A stretch of 64,000 nucleotides of DNA from an uncultured Parabacteroides sp. (lineage in GTDB: Bacteria; Bacteroidota; Bacteroidia; Bacteroidales; Tannerellaceae). The translations under genes were made by a program, and so were the position numbers. Each line of letters opens with the position of its first letter. The stretch's first letter is position 1. Under the pieces are notes generated by a model. The model made no database searches, was not told the DNA's origin, and worked only from the letters and a program-made list of their open reading frames with translations. Shown here in pieces: positions 1 to 8,878 of the stretch. Location of the stretch: contig CALUZR010000005.1 in assembly GCA_944325335.1 (NCBI GenBank), positions 32,340 to 96,339 on the forward strand, written 5' to 3'.

Positions 1-43
1 TAAAAATTCTTCTTGTTTGTGTGAATAGATGAAAAAGAATCTG

Positions 44-51
44 TACCTTTG
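44..51 (+). promoter_or_regulatory. Promoter -7 box of the sialic acid operon
   Basis: TACCTTTG fits the Bacteroidetes -7 consensus TAnnTTTG and lies 27 bases before the lyase start codon. A TTTG at 16-19 could be the -33 element but the gap is a few bases longer than usual, so only the -7 box is clear. Confidence 0.65.
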
Positions 52-78
52 TAAGCGAACAAAAAACAATTAGATATC

Positions 79-996
79 ATGGAAAAGATAACAGGACTTA
101 TCGATGCACCTTTTACGCCGTTGGATGCGAGCGGAAAGGTGACGTGCGAGCCGATTCCCCGCTATGCGGCGATGTTGGCAAAGAATGGATTGAAAGGTGT
201 ATTTATCAATGGCTCTTCGGGCGAAGGGTATTTGCTCACAGACGAGGAGCGCATCCAGTTGGTCGAGGCTTGGATGGCCGCTGTGCCGGAGGGCTTTAAG
301 GTGATTGTCCACGTGGGTAGCACGTGCGTGGAGTCGAGCCGCCGGTTAGCCCGTCATGCGGCCGAGATAGGCGCGTGGGGCATTGGGGCGATGGCTACGC
401 CTTTCCCCAAGATTGGACGTGTGGAAGAGTTGGTGGCTTATTGTGAGGAGATTGCCTCGGCCGCGCCTTCGCTTCCTTTCTATTTTTACCATATTCCGGC
501 TTTCAACGGGGCGTATCTCCCGATGCTCGATTTCTTGAAGGCGGTAGATGGGCAGATTCCCAACTTTGCAGGTATTAAATATACGTATGAAAGCCTCTAC
601 GAATACAACCAGTGCCGGTTGTATAAAGGCGGAAAGTATGATATGCTGCATGGGCAGGACGAAACGATTCTTCCTTGCCTTGCCATGGGCGGCGCGCAGG
701 GCGGCATCGGCGGTACGACCAATTATAATGGCCGCGAACTGGTCGGTATCCTGGAGGCTTGGAAGCAAGGCGATATCGAAACAGCGCGCGAAAAGCAGAA
801 TTTTGCCCAAGAGGTGATTAATGTGATTTGCCACTATCGGGGCAATATCGTAGCCGGCAAACGCATCATGAAGCTCATTGGCTTGGACTTAGGGAAGAAC
901 CGCACGCCTTTCCGCAACATGACGGACGAAGAAGAGGCGGCGATGCGGCGCGAATTAGAGGAAATCCATTTCTTTGACCGTTGTAACCGCTTCTGA
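79..996 (+). CDS. nanA: N-acetylneuraminate lyase
   Basis: This 305-residue cytoplasmic aldolase of the DHDPS/NAL family would split N-acetylneuraminate into N-acetylmannosamine and pyruvate. The family motif GSSGE is at residues 45-49. The catalytic tyrosine is Y137 (in YFYHIP) and the Schiff-base lysine is K167 (in FAGIKYT), close to Y137 and K165 of the E. coli enzyme. Length is normal for the family. It is the first gene of a three-gene operon; the transporter starts 2 bases after its stop. A dihydrodipicolinate synthase function is unlikely given the transporter and mutarotase neighbours. No ManNAc epimerase or kinase gene is visible in the window; they may lie upstream of base 1 or elsewhere. 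Confidence 0.93.
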   Translation: MEKITGLIDAPFTPLDASGKVTCEPIPRYAAMLAKNGLKGVFINGSSGEGYLLTDEERIQLVEAWMAAVPEGFKVIVHVGSTCVESSRRLARHAAEIGAWGIGAMATPFPKIGRVEELVAYCEEIASAAPSLPFYFYHIPAFNGAYLPMLDFLKAVDGQIPNFAGIKYTYESLYEYNQCRLYKGGKYDMLHGQDETILPCLAMGGAQGGIGGTTNYNGRELVGILEAWKQGDIETAREKQNFAQEVINVICHYRGNIVAGKRIMKLIGLDLGKNRTPFRNMTDEEEAAMRRELEEIHFFDRCNRF

Positions 997-998
997 TT

Positions 999-2261
999 AT
1001 GCCTGTAAATTCGAAGATTCATAACCGTTATTATCCGTGGGTAGTCGTAGGGTTGCTTTGGGTGGTGGCTTTGCTGAATTACATGGACCGGCAGATGCTC
1101 TCTACCATGAAATCGGCCATGATGGTCGATATCGAAGAGTTGCAATCGGCTACCTATTTCGGATACCTGATGGCGGTCTTCCTGTGGGTGTATGGGATTA
1201 TGAGTCCAGTGGCGGGCATGATTGCCGACCGCATCAACCGCAAGTGGCTCATCGTGGGGAGCTTGTTCGTCTGGTCGTTTGTGACCTTGATGATGGGCTT
1301 CTGCACCGATTTCCACCAACTTTACATCCTCCGGGCGATTATGGGCGTGAGCGAGGCGTTGTATATACCTTCTGCCCTGTCGCTCATTGCGGAGGCGCAT
1401 TCCGAAAAGACGCGTTCGTTGGCGGTCGGACTGCACATGACCGGCCTTTACATGGGGCAGGCGTTGGGCGGATTCGGCGCGACGATTGCTTCGGCCTACG
1501 ATTGGAAAATCACCTTCTTCGGCTTCGGTTTAGTGGGTATTCTGTATAGCTTGGTGCTGATTCTTTTCTTGCACGATGTGCAGAACGGATTCTTCCGAAA
1601 TGCACCGAAGAAAGAGGAGACGGGGACAAAGGCGCAGAATCTCTTCGGCGGTTTAGGCGTCGTGTTGGGCAATGTGGCCTTTTGGGTGATATTGTTCTAC
1701 TTTGCCGCTTCGAGCTTACCCGGCTGGGCGACGAAGAATTGGCTCCCTACCCTCTTCGCCGAGAACCTGCATATCGAGATGGCCGAGGCCGGACCGCTTT
1801 CGACCTTCACCATCGCCTTCTCGTCGTTCATTGGCGTGATATTCGGCGGCATCCTCTCCGACCGATGGGCACAGCGGAACATCCGCGGACGTATCTATAC
1901 AGGCGGTATCGGATTGGCATTGACCATTCCGGCCCTCTTGATGTTAGGCTTTGGGCATAATCTGCCGATGATCTTGGGTGGCGGCCTCTGTTTCGGGATT
2001 GGATTCGGGATGTTCGATGCCAATAACATGCCAATTCTTTGCCAATTCGTATCACCCCGACACCGCGCGACGGCCTATGGGATTATGAACATGACGGGCG
2101 TCTTTGCCGGTGCGGCGATTACCTCTTTCTTGGGAAAGTCGATGGACGGCGGGCATTTGGGTACGGACTTCGCCCTGCTGGGTGGCGTGGTGGCCGTAGC
2201 TTTGATTATGCAGGTATGTTGCCTCCGCCCGAAGACGATTGAAAAGACAGACGACGCATGA
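999..2261 (+). CDS. nanT: MFS transporter, probable sialic acid permease
   Basis: A 420-residue inner membrane protein with about 12 hydrophobic segments. The N-terminal stretch LNYMDRQMLSTM is the signature of the anion:cation symporter branch of the major facilitator superfamily, and ADRINRKW and SDRWAQR are the inter-helix loops typical of MFS proteins. It sits between the sialic acid lyase and a NanM-like mutarotase, and its stop overlaps the next start by 4 bases (ATGA), so the substrate is most likely N-acetylneuraminate. The family also carries hexuronates and similar acids; the substrate call rests on context only. Confidence 0.8.
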   Translation: MPVNSKIHNRYYPWVVVGLLWVVALLNYMDRQMLSTMKSAMMVDIEELQSATYFGYLMAVFLWVYGIMSPVAGMIADRINRKWLIVGSLFVWSFVTLMMGFCTDFHQLYILRAIMGVSEALYIPSALSLIAEAHSEKTRSLAVGLHMTGLYMGQALGGFGATIASAYDWKITFFGFGLVGILYSLVLILFLHDVQNGFFRNAPKKEETGTKAQNLFGGLGVVLGNVAFWVILFYFAASSLPGWATKNWLPTLFAENLHIEMAEAGPLSTFTIAFSSFIGVIFGGILSDRWAQRNIRGRIYTGGIGLALTIPALLMLGFGHNLPMILGGGLCFGIGFGMFDANNMPILCQFVSPRHRATAYGIMNMTGVFAGAAITSFLGKSMDGGHLGTDFALLGGVVAVALIMQVCCLRPKTIEKTDDA

Positions 2262-3373
2262 AGAAGATACGATGTTTCTCTTTTCTGGTAGGCGCTTTGT
2301 GTCTGGCGCAGGCGAGCTGGGCACAAGGCGCGTTGCCTGCAGCTCCGCAACCCGTCTCGGCTCCCTTTGCCGGTGTGTCGGGCGAGTATTTGCTGTTGGC
2401 GGGCGGTTGCAATTTCCCCGATGTGCCGGCGGCAGACGGCGGAGCGAAACGATATTATGCGGAAGTATGGGCGAAAACGAAAGACCAAGACTGGACGCAA
2501 GTAGGTTCGCTCCCCGAAGAGACGGCGTATGGCGCAAGCGTCTCCACTCCCGATGGCCTTCTTTGCTTGGGCGGCATGAACACGGACGGGGCGATGCGCG
2601 CCGTATACCTTATATATATAGATGCGGCGGGCCGATTGGTGAAAAAGGATTATCCTTCGCTTCCCGTTTCGATGGATAATTTGGCAGCGGCCTATTGCGA
2701 AGGGAAAGTCTATGTAACCGGCGGGAACCAGCACGGAAAGCCAGGGCGGAAACTGTATTCTCTGGATTTGGAGACGCGGACATGGACGGAACTCCCCAAT
2801 TTCCCCGGCGCGGCACGTGTACAGCCCGTGTTGCTGGCCATTTCGGATGCGCTCTATCTCGTGGGCGGTTTCGAGGCGGGCGACCTCCATTCTCCCCCCT
2901 CGCTTCCAGCCGGACTGTTGCGCTATTCCATTTCCGAGCAAACGTGGGAGCAGGTAGGCGAAGTTCCACCCTTGCCGGATTCGCCACGGACGCTGACGGG
3001 CGGATACGGTGTGGCGCTGGGCGATACGTTGCTCCTTTTCGGTGGCGGCGTGAATGGTGCGCGCTTTGCGGCAGCATTAGACCGTCCGCGCCAACTTTAT
3101 CAGGCCGAACAAGCTGGAGATGCTGCTCGTGCGGATTCAATCCGAAAGGAAGCAGAACTTTATATGCGCCATCCCGTCTCTTGGTACCGTTTCAATCCGG
3201 AACTTTTGGCCTATCATATTCCCACGGGTACTTGGCGCGTGGTAGATACTTCGCCCCAATACGCCAAGGCCGGCGCGGCTTGTGTAGTTTGGAATGGGAA
3301 GATTTGGGTGCTTCACGGAGAGGTAAAACCCGGTGTGCGTACTTCGGATGTGGTTTCTGTCAAGAATTTATGA
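2258..3373 (+). CDS. nanM: Kelch-type N-acetylneuraminate mutarotase/epimerase
   Basis: A 371-residue beta-propeller with a cleavable signal peptide (hydrophobic residues 7-20, cleavage likely near WAQG), so it acts in the periplasm. Repeated kelch blocks such as LCLGGMNTDG, VYVTGGNQHG, LYLVGGFEAG and LLLFGGGVNG carry the double-glycine signature. Length matches E. coli NanM (about 368 residues), which speeds conversion of the alpha-anomer of sialic acid released by sialidases into the beta-anomer. The start overlaps the transporter stop by 4 bases, so translation is probably coupled. No sialidase is visible in the window. Kelch propellers are functionally diverse; the call relies on the lyase-transporter context. 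Confidence 0.85.
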   Translation: MKKIRCFSFLVGALCLAQASWAQGALPAAPQPVSAPFAGVSGEYLLLAGGCNFPDVPAADGGAKRYYAEVWAKTKDQDWTQVGSLPEETAYGASVSTPDGLLCLGGMNTDGAMRAVYLIYIDAAGRLVKKDYPSLPVSMDNLAAAYCEGKVYVTGGNQHGKPGRKLYSLDLETRTWTELPNFPGAARVQPVLLAISDALYLVGGFEAGDLHSPPSLPAGLLRYSISEQTWEQVGEVPPLPDSPRTLTGGYGVALGDTLLLFGGGVNGARFAAALDRPRQLYQAEQAGDAARADSIRKEAELYMRHPVSWYRFNPELLAYHIPTGTWRVVDTSPQYAKAGAACVVWNGKIWVLHGEVKPGVRTSDVVSVKNL

Positions 3374-3506
3374 ACACAGAGACTCGGAGACACGGAGTGT
3401 TTTCAATGTGCCAATGTGCTAATATTTTTAATGTGCGATCCATTAGCACATTGTTTATTTACTTATTAACACATTAAAAAACTCTGTGCCTCTGTGTCTC
3501 TGTGTT
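3373..3506. repeat. Nested palindrome between convergent genes
   Basis: Two nested inverted repeats fill the gap between nanM and the LOG gene. The outer arms include a perfect 11-bp pair, AACACAGAGAC at 3373-3383 and GTCTCTGTGTT at 3496-3506, extending imperfectly inward. The inner arms AATGTGCTAAT (3413-3423) and ATTAGCACATT (3442-3452) are also perfect. The outer arm sequence recurs as a separate palindrome at 60318-60399. It could end transcription from both sides; it may also be a dispersed repeat element. Confidence 0.75.
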
Positions 3507-3512
3507 TTGATA

Positions 3513-4100
3513 TTAAATCTTCGCGTGCTTTCGTACGTTCGGATCTGAAATGGGTTGCGTGCGGATAAGGCGGAGCGCTTCAGCGGCATTGTCTGCCACC
3601 GCCCACATGGCTGCATGCGCCGGCCGCATGAAATTTTCCGCCACGGCGCGGTCGAACATCGCCAATAGCGGATCGAAATAGCCCTTGATATTTAGAATTA
3701 CGATGGGGTTAAGATACAATCCTAATTGTTTCCATGTGATGATTTCGAGTAATTCCTCGAGCGTACCACATCCGCCTGGGAGTGCAATAACAGCGTCGGC
3801 AAGTTGCGCCATGGTCTGTTTGCGCGTGTGCATGTCGTCCACCTCGATTACCTCGGTCAATCCCGTGTGGCACCATCCTTGTTCTACCATAAAATGAGGG
3901 ATGACACCTACCACTTTTCCACCCACGGCCAATGCGGCATCCGAGAGTGCGCCCATCAGCCCGATATTTCCTGCGCCATTGACAATCCGTATGCCCGCCT
4001 TCGCCAGCGTTTCGCCCAACTCGCGTGCCGCCTCGAAATAGCCTGGTGCAATCTTTGTGCTCGATGCACAATATACACATACTGTTTTTATCTCGTTCAT
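3513..4100 (-). CDS. LOG family nucleoside 5'-monophosphate phosphoribohydrolase
   Basis: A 195-residue cytoplasmic Rossmann-fold protein. It carries the two LOG motifs: MHTRK at residues 90-94 and PGGCGTLEE at residues 108-116, which bind and hydrolyse the N-glycosidic bond of AMP-type nucleotides. Many bacterial members are loosely annotated as TIGR00730 or lysine decarboxylase-like. It is a single-gene unit, convergent with nanM, with a minus-strand -7 box 17 bases before its start. The real bacterial substrate (AMP, cytokinin-type nucleotides or other) cannot be told from sequence. Confidence 0.85.
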   Translation of the reverse strand: MNEIKTVCVYCASSTKIAPGYFEAARELGETLAKAGIRIVNGAGNIGLMGALSDAALAVGGKVVGVIPHFMVEQGWCHTGLTEVIEVDDMHTRKQTMAQLADAVIALPGGCGTLEELLEIITWKQLGLYLNPIVILNIKGYFDPLLAMFDRAVAENFMRPAHAAMWAVADNAAEALRLIRTQPISDPNVRKHAKI

Positions 4101-4116
4101 ATTCTTGTTTTGCCCG

Positions 4117-4124
4117 CAAAGTTA
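4117..4124 (-). promoter_or_regulatory. Promoter -7 box of LOG gene
   Basis: CAAAGTTA on the plus strand reads TAACTTTG on the minus strand, matching TAnnTTTG, 17 bases upstream of the LOG start codon. Confidence 0.5.
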
Positions 4125-4211
4125 AAAGAAAAATAAGGATATACAAAGAATATGAGACGATACAGCCCATCTTATGCTATATTATTTATTCTTTTTATTA
4201 TTCGTTTATTT

Positions 4212-4285
4212 TTAGGCGCAGATTTCACGGATTACACAGTTTTTATTGATGGAGTTAAAAAGTGAACCGTGAAATCCGTGCCTAA
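4212..4285. repeat. Imperfect palindrome downstream of the O-antigen-ligase-like gene
   Basis: Arms near 4212-4237 and 4262-4285 pair through TTAGGC/GCCTAA and GATTTCACGG/CCGTGAAATC. The same family, built from repeats of the word GGATTnCACGG, recurs at 45891-45962. It lies just after the stop at 4290 on the minus strand, a terminator-like position. Confidence 0.65.
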
Positions 4286-4289
4286 GAAT

Positions 4290-6062
4290 TTATTTCATAT
4301 GAAATCGGAGCTTCCGCACTTTCTCCCGCATCTCCCGAATCGCCGTACTTTCGACTTTCGGCTTTTTATGCAAAACCGTATCGATGGCGGCTGATAGCTT
4401 TTCAGGGTGATAATAAGCAGGTTCTGCATAGAGCAATGCGAGGAGATAATAGGGATAGATACGCTCCGGGAGGATGCGGATGGCATACAACAGATGCGCC
4501 TCGGCTTCTGGATAGCGCCCGATAGTTTGTTCGCACTGCGCGAGGACGTAATACATCATTGGATCCGAACTGACTTGCGTACCGCGCTCCAAATAACGGA
4601 TAGCCTCCTCTTCCCGACCCGTTTCCTTCAGGCTACGCGCCGTCTCGAATAGATATTCCGGGCGATGGCAAAGCAACGGATATAGTCTTTCATAGCCCTT
4701 AGCAGCCGTTTCGTAAGCTCTGTTTTCATAAAGTGATCGTACTCGATTCCAGGAACGATAAGCCTCATAATAACCCATTACCTGCATGAAAATACATACG
4801 CTAAGGATGGATGCCAACGACAGGGCCACGCGCTGTGTCCACACCATCCCCACCTTTTGTGGAATAGCCCTCTCCGCCCCCATACAGGATGCACCCAAGC
4901 AAACCAACAGCACCCAAAACTCCGGCAATTGGAGCGGATAGGAGGCGAACGCAAACACGCCCAGCGACAGCAGTGCGCCCGTGGCTCCATACATCCGCCG
5001 CTTCGTGCCTTGATAAATCAAATAACCTATAAGGAAGAGAAAGAGTGCCAGCCCGATAAGTCCCTGCTCTACGCCGATTTGCAAGTACTCGTTGAACGCA
5101 TACGGCGGACAGCCTGCCACGTACCGTTCCTGTGCCGTACCCGTCTCTAAATAGTGCGCTTGGGCATTGGCATATTGGGCGGGAAAGCTACCCAAACCTG
5201 TACCGATTCCTCGATTCTCGACAATCGCTTCGCAAGCAACGCGCCACATCAAGAAACGCCCGTCTGCCGAGTCTTTCTTGAAATGGTAGAGCGTCCACGA
5301 AACGGCGATGAATACGCCAATCAGGAGAATGCCTATACCCCGCGTCCAGGCTTGATATTGTTTGGCATACGACATGAAAGAGACCCTGTGGTGCGCCACA
5401 AACACAAACACGCCGCCTGCCGCCGCTGCCAACCAAGCCGTCCGGCTCATCCCTGCTGGCAACATCACCAATAGCATAAAGAAGCAAGCCCACGAGAAAG
5501 CCCGCACAATCCGCTGCCCGGCATACGTCCCATGGAATGCCAACGGAAGCAATACCGCCAAGAAACCGGAATAGGGTCCGGGGTTGAAGAACGTGCCGGT
5601 AAGGTTAAATAGCGCATGGTTAGACGCGGCATGTCCATAGAGTTGCGCTATGCCCAACACGCACTCGTAAAGCCCCACGAGGAGCCACAATCCCCAGAGG
5701 AACGGACGCAACAACCGTTGCCGCGCGAACAGGAGACGCAATGCGAACCAACAGACCACTAATTGCCCGCCCATCAAGAGCTTCTCCAGCGCCAGGTTCA
5801 AATCCATATCATAATGAAGCCAAACAACAAGCCCATAAAGCAATACGCCTGCATCGGCCCAGGAAATCCGTATGCCTTTCCCGGTCCAAATGCCCAGGAG
5901 CAAGCTGGCACTTCCGAGCCACATCACCAAATGGTACCAAAACAGGCGCCCCGATACCAACCCATCCGCCAGGTTCCAATCCGAAATAAGCGGCGTAGCT
6001 GCCAAGCCGCAGCAAAAGAGCGAGGCGATAAAGAGCCAAAGTATATTTATAAGTCGTTTCAT
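4290..6062 (-). CDS. O-antigen ligase/polymerase-like membrane protein with C-terminal TPR
   Basis: A 590-residue protein. Residues 1 to about 420 hold some ten hydrophobic segments with an O-antigen-ligase-type core; the loop around residues 265-330 includes RFLMWRVACEAI, GIGTGLGSF and FNEYLQIGVEQGLIGL, which are typical of the Wzy_C/WaaL family. Residues about 430-590 are soluble and contain TPR-like helices (EEEAIRYLERG, YPEAEAHLLYAI). The family transfers or polymerises glycans at the outer face of the inner membrane. It is the last gene of a tightly packed operon that begins with the NVEALA peptide at 12213; only 3 bases separate it from the signal peptidase gene. What it would ligate is unknown, and a glycosylation role for the operon is an inference. 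Confidence 0.8.
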   Translation of the reverse strand: MKRLINILWLFIASLFCCGLAATPLISDWNLADGLVSGRLFWYHLVMWLGSASLLLGIWTGKGIRISWADAGVLLYGLVVWLHYDMDLNLALEKLLMGGQLVVCWFALRLLFARQRLLRPFLWGLWLLVGLYECVLGIAQLYGHAASNHALFNLTGTFFNPGPYSGFLAVLLPLAFHGTYAGQRIVRAFSWACFFMLLVMLPAGMSRTAWLAAAAGGVFVFVAHHRVSFMSYAKQYQAWTRGIGILLIGVFIAVSWTLYHFKKDSADGRFLMWRVACEAIVENRGIGTGLGSFPAQYANAQAHYLETGTAQERYVAGCPPYAFNEYLQIGVEQGLIGLALFLFLIGYLIYQGTKRRMYGATGALLSLGVFAFASYPLQLPEFWVLLVCLGASCMGAERAIPQKVGMVWTQRVALSLASILSVCIFMQVMGYYEAYRSWNRVRSLYENRAYETAAKGYERLYPLLCHRPEYLFETARSLKETGREEEAIRYLERGTQVSSDPMMYYVLAQCEQTIGRYPEAEAHLLYAIRILPERIYPYYLLALLYAEPAYYHPEKLSAAIDTVLHKKPKVESTAIREMREKVRKLRFHMK

Positions 6063-6065
6063 CCT

Positions 6066-6941
6066 CTATTTTACCTCCTTCATAAACCGTTCCCACCGGA
6101 ATTCATCCGTGTAGGGATCCACGGATTTCCATATCTTCCAGACTTTGCCCACGATGTATTCCTCCGGCAAGAGGCCCCAGTAGCGCGAGTCTTGCGAGTT
6201 CTCCGCCTTGTCGCCTCCCATGAAATAGTAATCCTTCTCGAAGCGGTAGCGGGGCAGCGGGCGGCCGTCCAGGTAGACGGTGGAATCGCGGTAGGCGAGC
6301 GTCCCGCGTTGTTCCCATTCAATCACTTTCTTGTAGAGCACGTAATGCGTGCGGTCCATCTCGATTTCATCCCCGGCTTCGGGGACGTAGAGCGGGCCGA
6401 ACTCGCGGATGTTCCAACCCAACAGGCTGTCGTAGGGGAAACTGGCGTACACCTCCGGCGAGAAGTCCGCCTCGCCCATCCGTTCCATCCGGTTTTGCGC
6501 CGCTTCATTGCCTAATGCGCCGTCGTAGCCCGCTATATGATAATGCCCTTGGCGGATGGAGAGCGTATCGCCCGGCAAGGCAATGCACCGCTTCACGTAA
6601 TACTTCAGGAGGTGCATCTCGATGCGTTCCCACGTCTCCGGATGCGGGAAGTGGAACACCAGCACATCGTTGCGGGCGATCCGATGCAGCCCCGGCAGGC
6701 GATGGATTTCCACCCGCTTGCCCTCCATTGCTTCCGAGAGGTTGAAGAGGCGCGGCCCCACCAGCAGCTTGTTCACCAACACGAAATCCCCCGCCTCCAG
6801 CGTCGGCTCCATCGAATCGCTCGGGATGCGGAACGAGGCGAAGAGGAACACCTGCGCGGCTATCCACAACGCCACCAATCCTGCCGCCCAGAGGATCAGG
6901 TCCAGGAGGCGGTCTATCCATTTCTTTAGTACTATTTTCAT
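6066..6941 (-). CDS. lepB: Signal peptidase I
   Basis: A 291-residue type I signal peptidase with an N-terminal membrane anchor (residues about 12-34). The catalytic serine is S43 in PSDSMEPTL and the general-base lysine is K117 in YYVKRCIALPGD; box E appears as GGDKAENSQDSRYWGLLP. It cleaves signal peptides at the periplasmic side of the inner membrane. The start overlaps the transglutaminase-like gene by 4 bases and the downstream gene follows after 3 bases, so it is embedded in the NVEALA operon. It may be a second, dedicated copy rather than the housekeeping enzyme, but that cannot be judged from one window. Confidence 0.92.
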   Translation of the reverse strand: MKIVLKKWIDRLLDLILWAAGLVALWIAAQVFLFASFRIPSDSMEPTLEAGDFVLVNKLLVGPRLFNLSEAMEGKRVEIHRLPGLHRIARNDVLVFHFPHPETWERIEMHLLKYYVKRCIALPGDTLSIRQGHYHIAGYDGALGNEAAQNRMERMGEADFSPEVYASFPYDSLLGWNIREFGPLYVPEAGDEIEMDRTHYVLYKKVIEWEQRGTLAYRDSTVYLDGRPLPRYRFEKDYYFMGGDKAENSQDSRYWGLLPEEYIVGKVWKIWKSVDPYTDEFRWERFMKEVK

Positions 6942-8878
6942 TCTCCTATCAACTTAGCCCGAGGCAAATCCGTTACAAATACTTGCTTCCCGTCGCGAAT
7001 GAAAAAGACCTGTTCTTCGCGTCCTTTCGTCCGGTCGCGGAGCCAAAGCAGGGCGTTGCGGGGCACTTCGTATTCCACATAGCGCCGCTCGTCCGCCACC
7101 TGCCGCCCCAGCGACTTCCAGCCCGCCGCCCCGTCGTTGTAGAACAGCTCGTATTCGTCGCCTGGCCAGACAAAGTTATCATCATTACGCGGATTAAACA
7201 CAATTTTCCGGATCTTTTTCAGTTCGCTCATATCATAAGCGATGAAACAATCCTTGTCGAAGGACTCGAAGTAGGTCAGGATGTTGTTGTCCGTGATGGC
7301 ATCATATTCTTCCGAATGCGGATGCGAAGGTAATGTGTTCATTCGTTTTAACGGTAATTGCCGTTGCATTTCTGCATCTTCGTAAAAAGCCAATCCGCTT
7401 ATTTCGATATTTTTCTGCGGGGGCGAAACGAAGCGCACATAACGTAATTTTTCCAATGTATCTGGCATAGTAAACTCGCAATAATTGGTATGCAACGTGT
7501 CCTGAAACTCATGCAATAAGATGGGGTGAAGAAAGTCTTTATCCCGGCTTCCTTCGATACGCGCCCCAATAATGGAATCATGCAGGAAATAGGGGAAGAT
7601 GCGGAACAGTCCCATCTTCCGGCGCAACGTTACCCGTTCCGTCTCTTTAGAAGGCACAAAGCGGTGGATGGAATCACCTAAATGTAGAAAAGGATAATCC
7701 ACATGTCGCTGCGTATACCCTGTCTGGCAGAATGCTTGGTAAATCACTTGGGGCTCCAAGTCCCGAAACGTAACCTTTCCCCTTTGGGGTTGCGCCATGT
7801 CTATCGGCACCCATCCTTCGGGCGAGAATACGCCCAAATAGACATACTTTTCTTCTGTTTGTGCCACCGGTAGGGAGACTTCGTTTTCCCCGTAATATTC
7901 ATGCGTCACGTCCCGACGATACCGGTCGCGAAACAGCGCAGGCACATCTTTGTCACGTGTAATGCCGGCTATCGGTTCCGCCTGCCTGCCATAACAAGCG
8001 CGGAACACTTTGCCCCGCTTCCGGCTGTCTTTGGCCGCCCGTTTCCGGCTGGGCATATATTCATAGAGGGCGAAAGAGACAAAGCGGCCGGTCGTATCGC
8101 GCACCACGCTCCACGAATGCCCGTGTTGGTATTCCGGCGAGTAAACGATGGCATCGGTAGCCACTGGAATACCGCAAGCGCGCAGGGCATAAATGGCCGC
8201 ATCGCAATATTCACGGCAATAGCCTACGTGGTGGTCCAGGATGAAATCGGCAGGTTGATGATGGGTCGCGATGTCTGTCAGGTATAAGAACGAATCCCTT
8301 TCCAAGGAGGTAGCAATAATCCGACTTGCTTCGATGATGTCCGTTCCGCCTGGATAAAGCGAATCCAGCAGATGCGTATAGCGAGTGTAATATTTTTCGC
8401 GCCAGTCGCTCAGGGGCTCGTCGTAAATGCGATAAGGCAGGATGTATTCGCAAAAGTCCGCAAACGGGAGATGCTTATTCCAGGGCTTTTCATGGTACGC
8501 TTTCAGTGCCCAGTCGATATTTTCTATCAGGTATTCCGCTTGTATGGTTTGCACGTCATACGCCTTTTCTCCCGTATAAAAGGAGACGTTTTTCCAAGGT
8601 TCCACCTCTTTAGGCGAGATATAGAACTCGTCCGCCGCCTTTTCCAGCAGGGGGCGGACCGAATCAAACATCGCATTGGAGTAACTGTACCAGCGCGGCA
8701 TATTCTCGATGAGGAAACGGGCAGCCAGATATCCCTCCTCGTCACCCTCGTAATGCGCCAGCACCTTTTCCAACTCCGCCCGGTTCTCGCCCGCCAGTTC
8801 CAAAGCAGTATTGAGCCGGTCAGGTTGGCAGGAAGCGCAGAGAAGCAGGATACAGATATAATAATAGGCCGTTTTCAT
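6938..8878 (-). CDS. Lipoprotein with transglutaminase-like domain
   Basis: A 646-residue predicted lipoprotein (lipobox Cys17). The middle part fits a transglutaminase-like cysteine protease fold: C221 (GYCREYC), H254 (GHSWSVV) and D261, with GIPV between them. The block FADFCEYILPYR at residues 139-150 resembles FRHFVLPIRV of the transglutaminase lipoprotein at 38215, so the two are related at the N-terminal side. The C-terminal 150 residues look like a discoidin-type carbohydrate- or protein-binding sandwich. It overlaps both neighbours by 4 bases, indicating coupled translation. It could cleave or crosslink peptides at the cell surface or periplasm; no substrate is known. Confidence 0.7.
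   Translation of the reverse strand: MKTAYYYICILLLCASCQPDRLNTALELAGENRAELEKVLAHYEGDEEGYLAARFLIENMPRWYSYSNAMFDSVRPLLEKAADEFYISPKEVEPWKNVSFYTGEKAYDVQTIQAEYLIENIDWALKAYHEKPWNKHLPFADFCEYILPYRIYDEPLSDWREKYYTRYTHLLDSLYPGGTDIIEASRIIATSLERDSFLYLTDIATHHQPADFILDHHVGYCREYCDAAIYALRACGIPVATDAIVYSPEYQHGHSWSVVRDTTGRFVSFALYEYMPSRKRAAKDSRKRGKVFRACYGRQAEPIAGITRDKDVPALFRDRYRRDVTHEYYGENEVSLPVAQTEEKYVYLGVFSPEGWVPIDMAQPQRGKVTFRDLEPQVIYQAFCQTGYTQRHVDYPFLHLGDSIHRFVPSKETERVTLRRKMGLFRIFPYFLHDSIIGARIEGSRDKDFLHPILLHEFQDTLHTNYCEFTMPDTLEKLRYVRFVSPPQKNIEISGLAFYEDAEMQRQLPLKRMNTLPSHPHSEEYDAITDNNILTYFESFDKDCFIAYDMSELKKIRKIVFNPRNDDNFVWPGDEYELFYNDGAAGWKSLGRQVADERRYVEYEVPRNALLWLRDRTKGREEQVFFIRDGKQVFVTDLPRAKLIGE

Noticed and set aside
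28..60. Possible end of an upstream gene at the left edge
   Set aside because: No frame in bases 1-70 reads as protein; the bases look like a promoter region.
834..1436. 200-residue minus-strand frame over the lyase/transporter junction
   Set aside because: It covers two well-supported genes and shows biased His/Arg composition typical of shadow frames.
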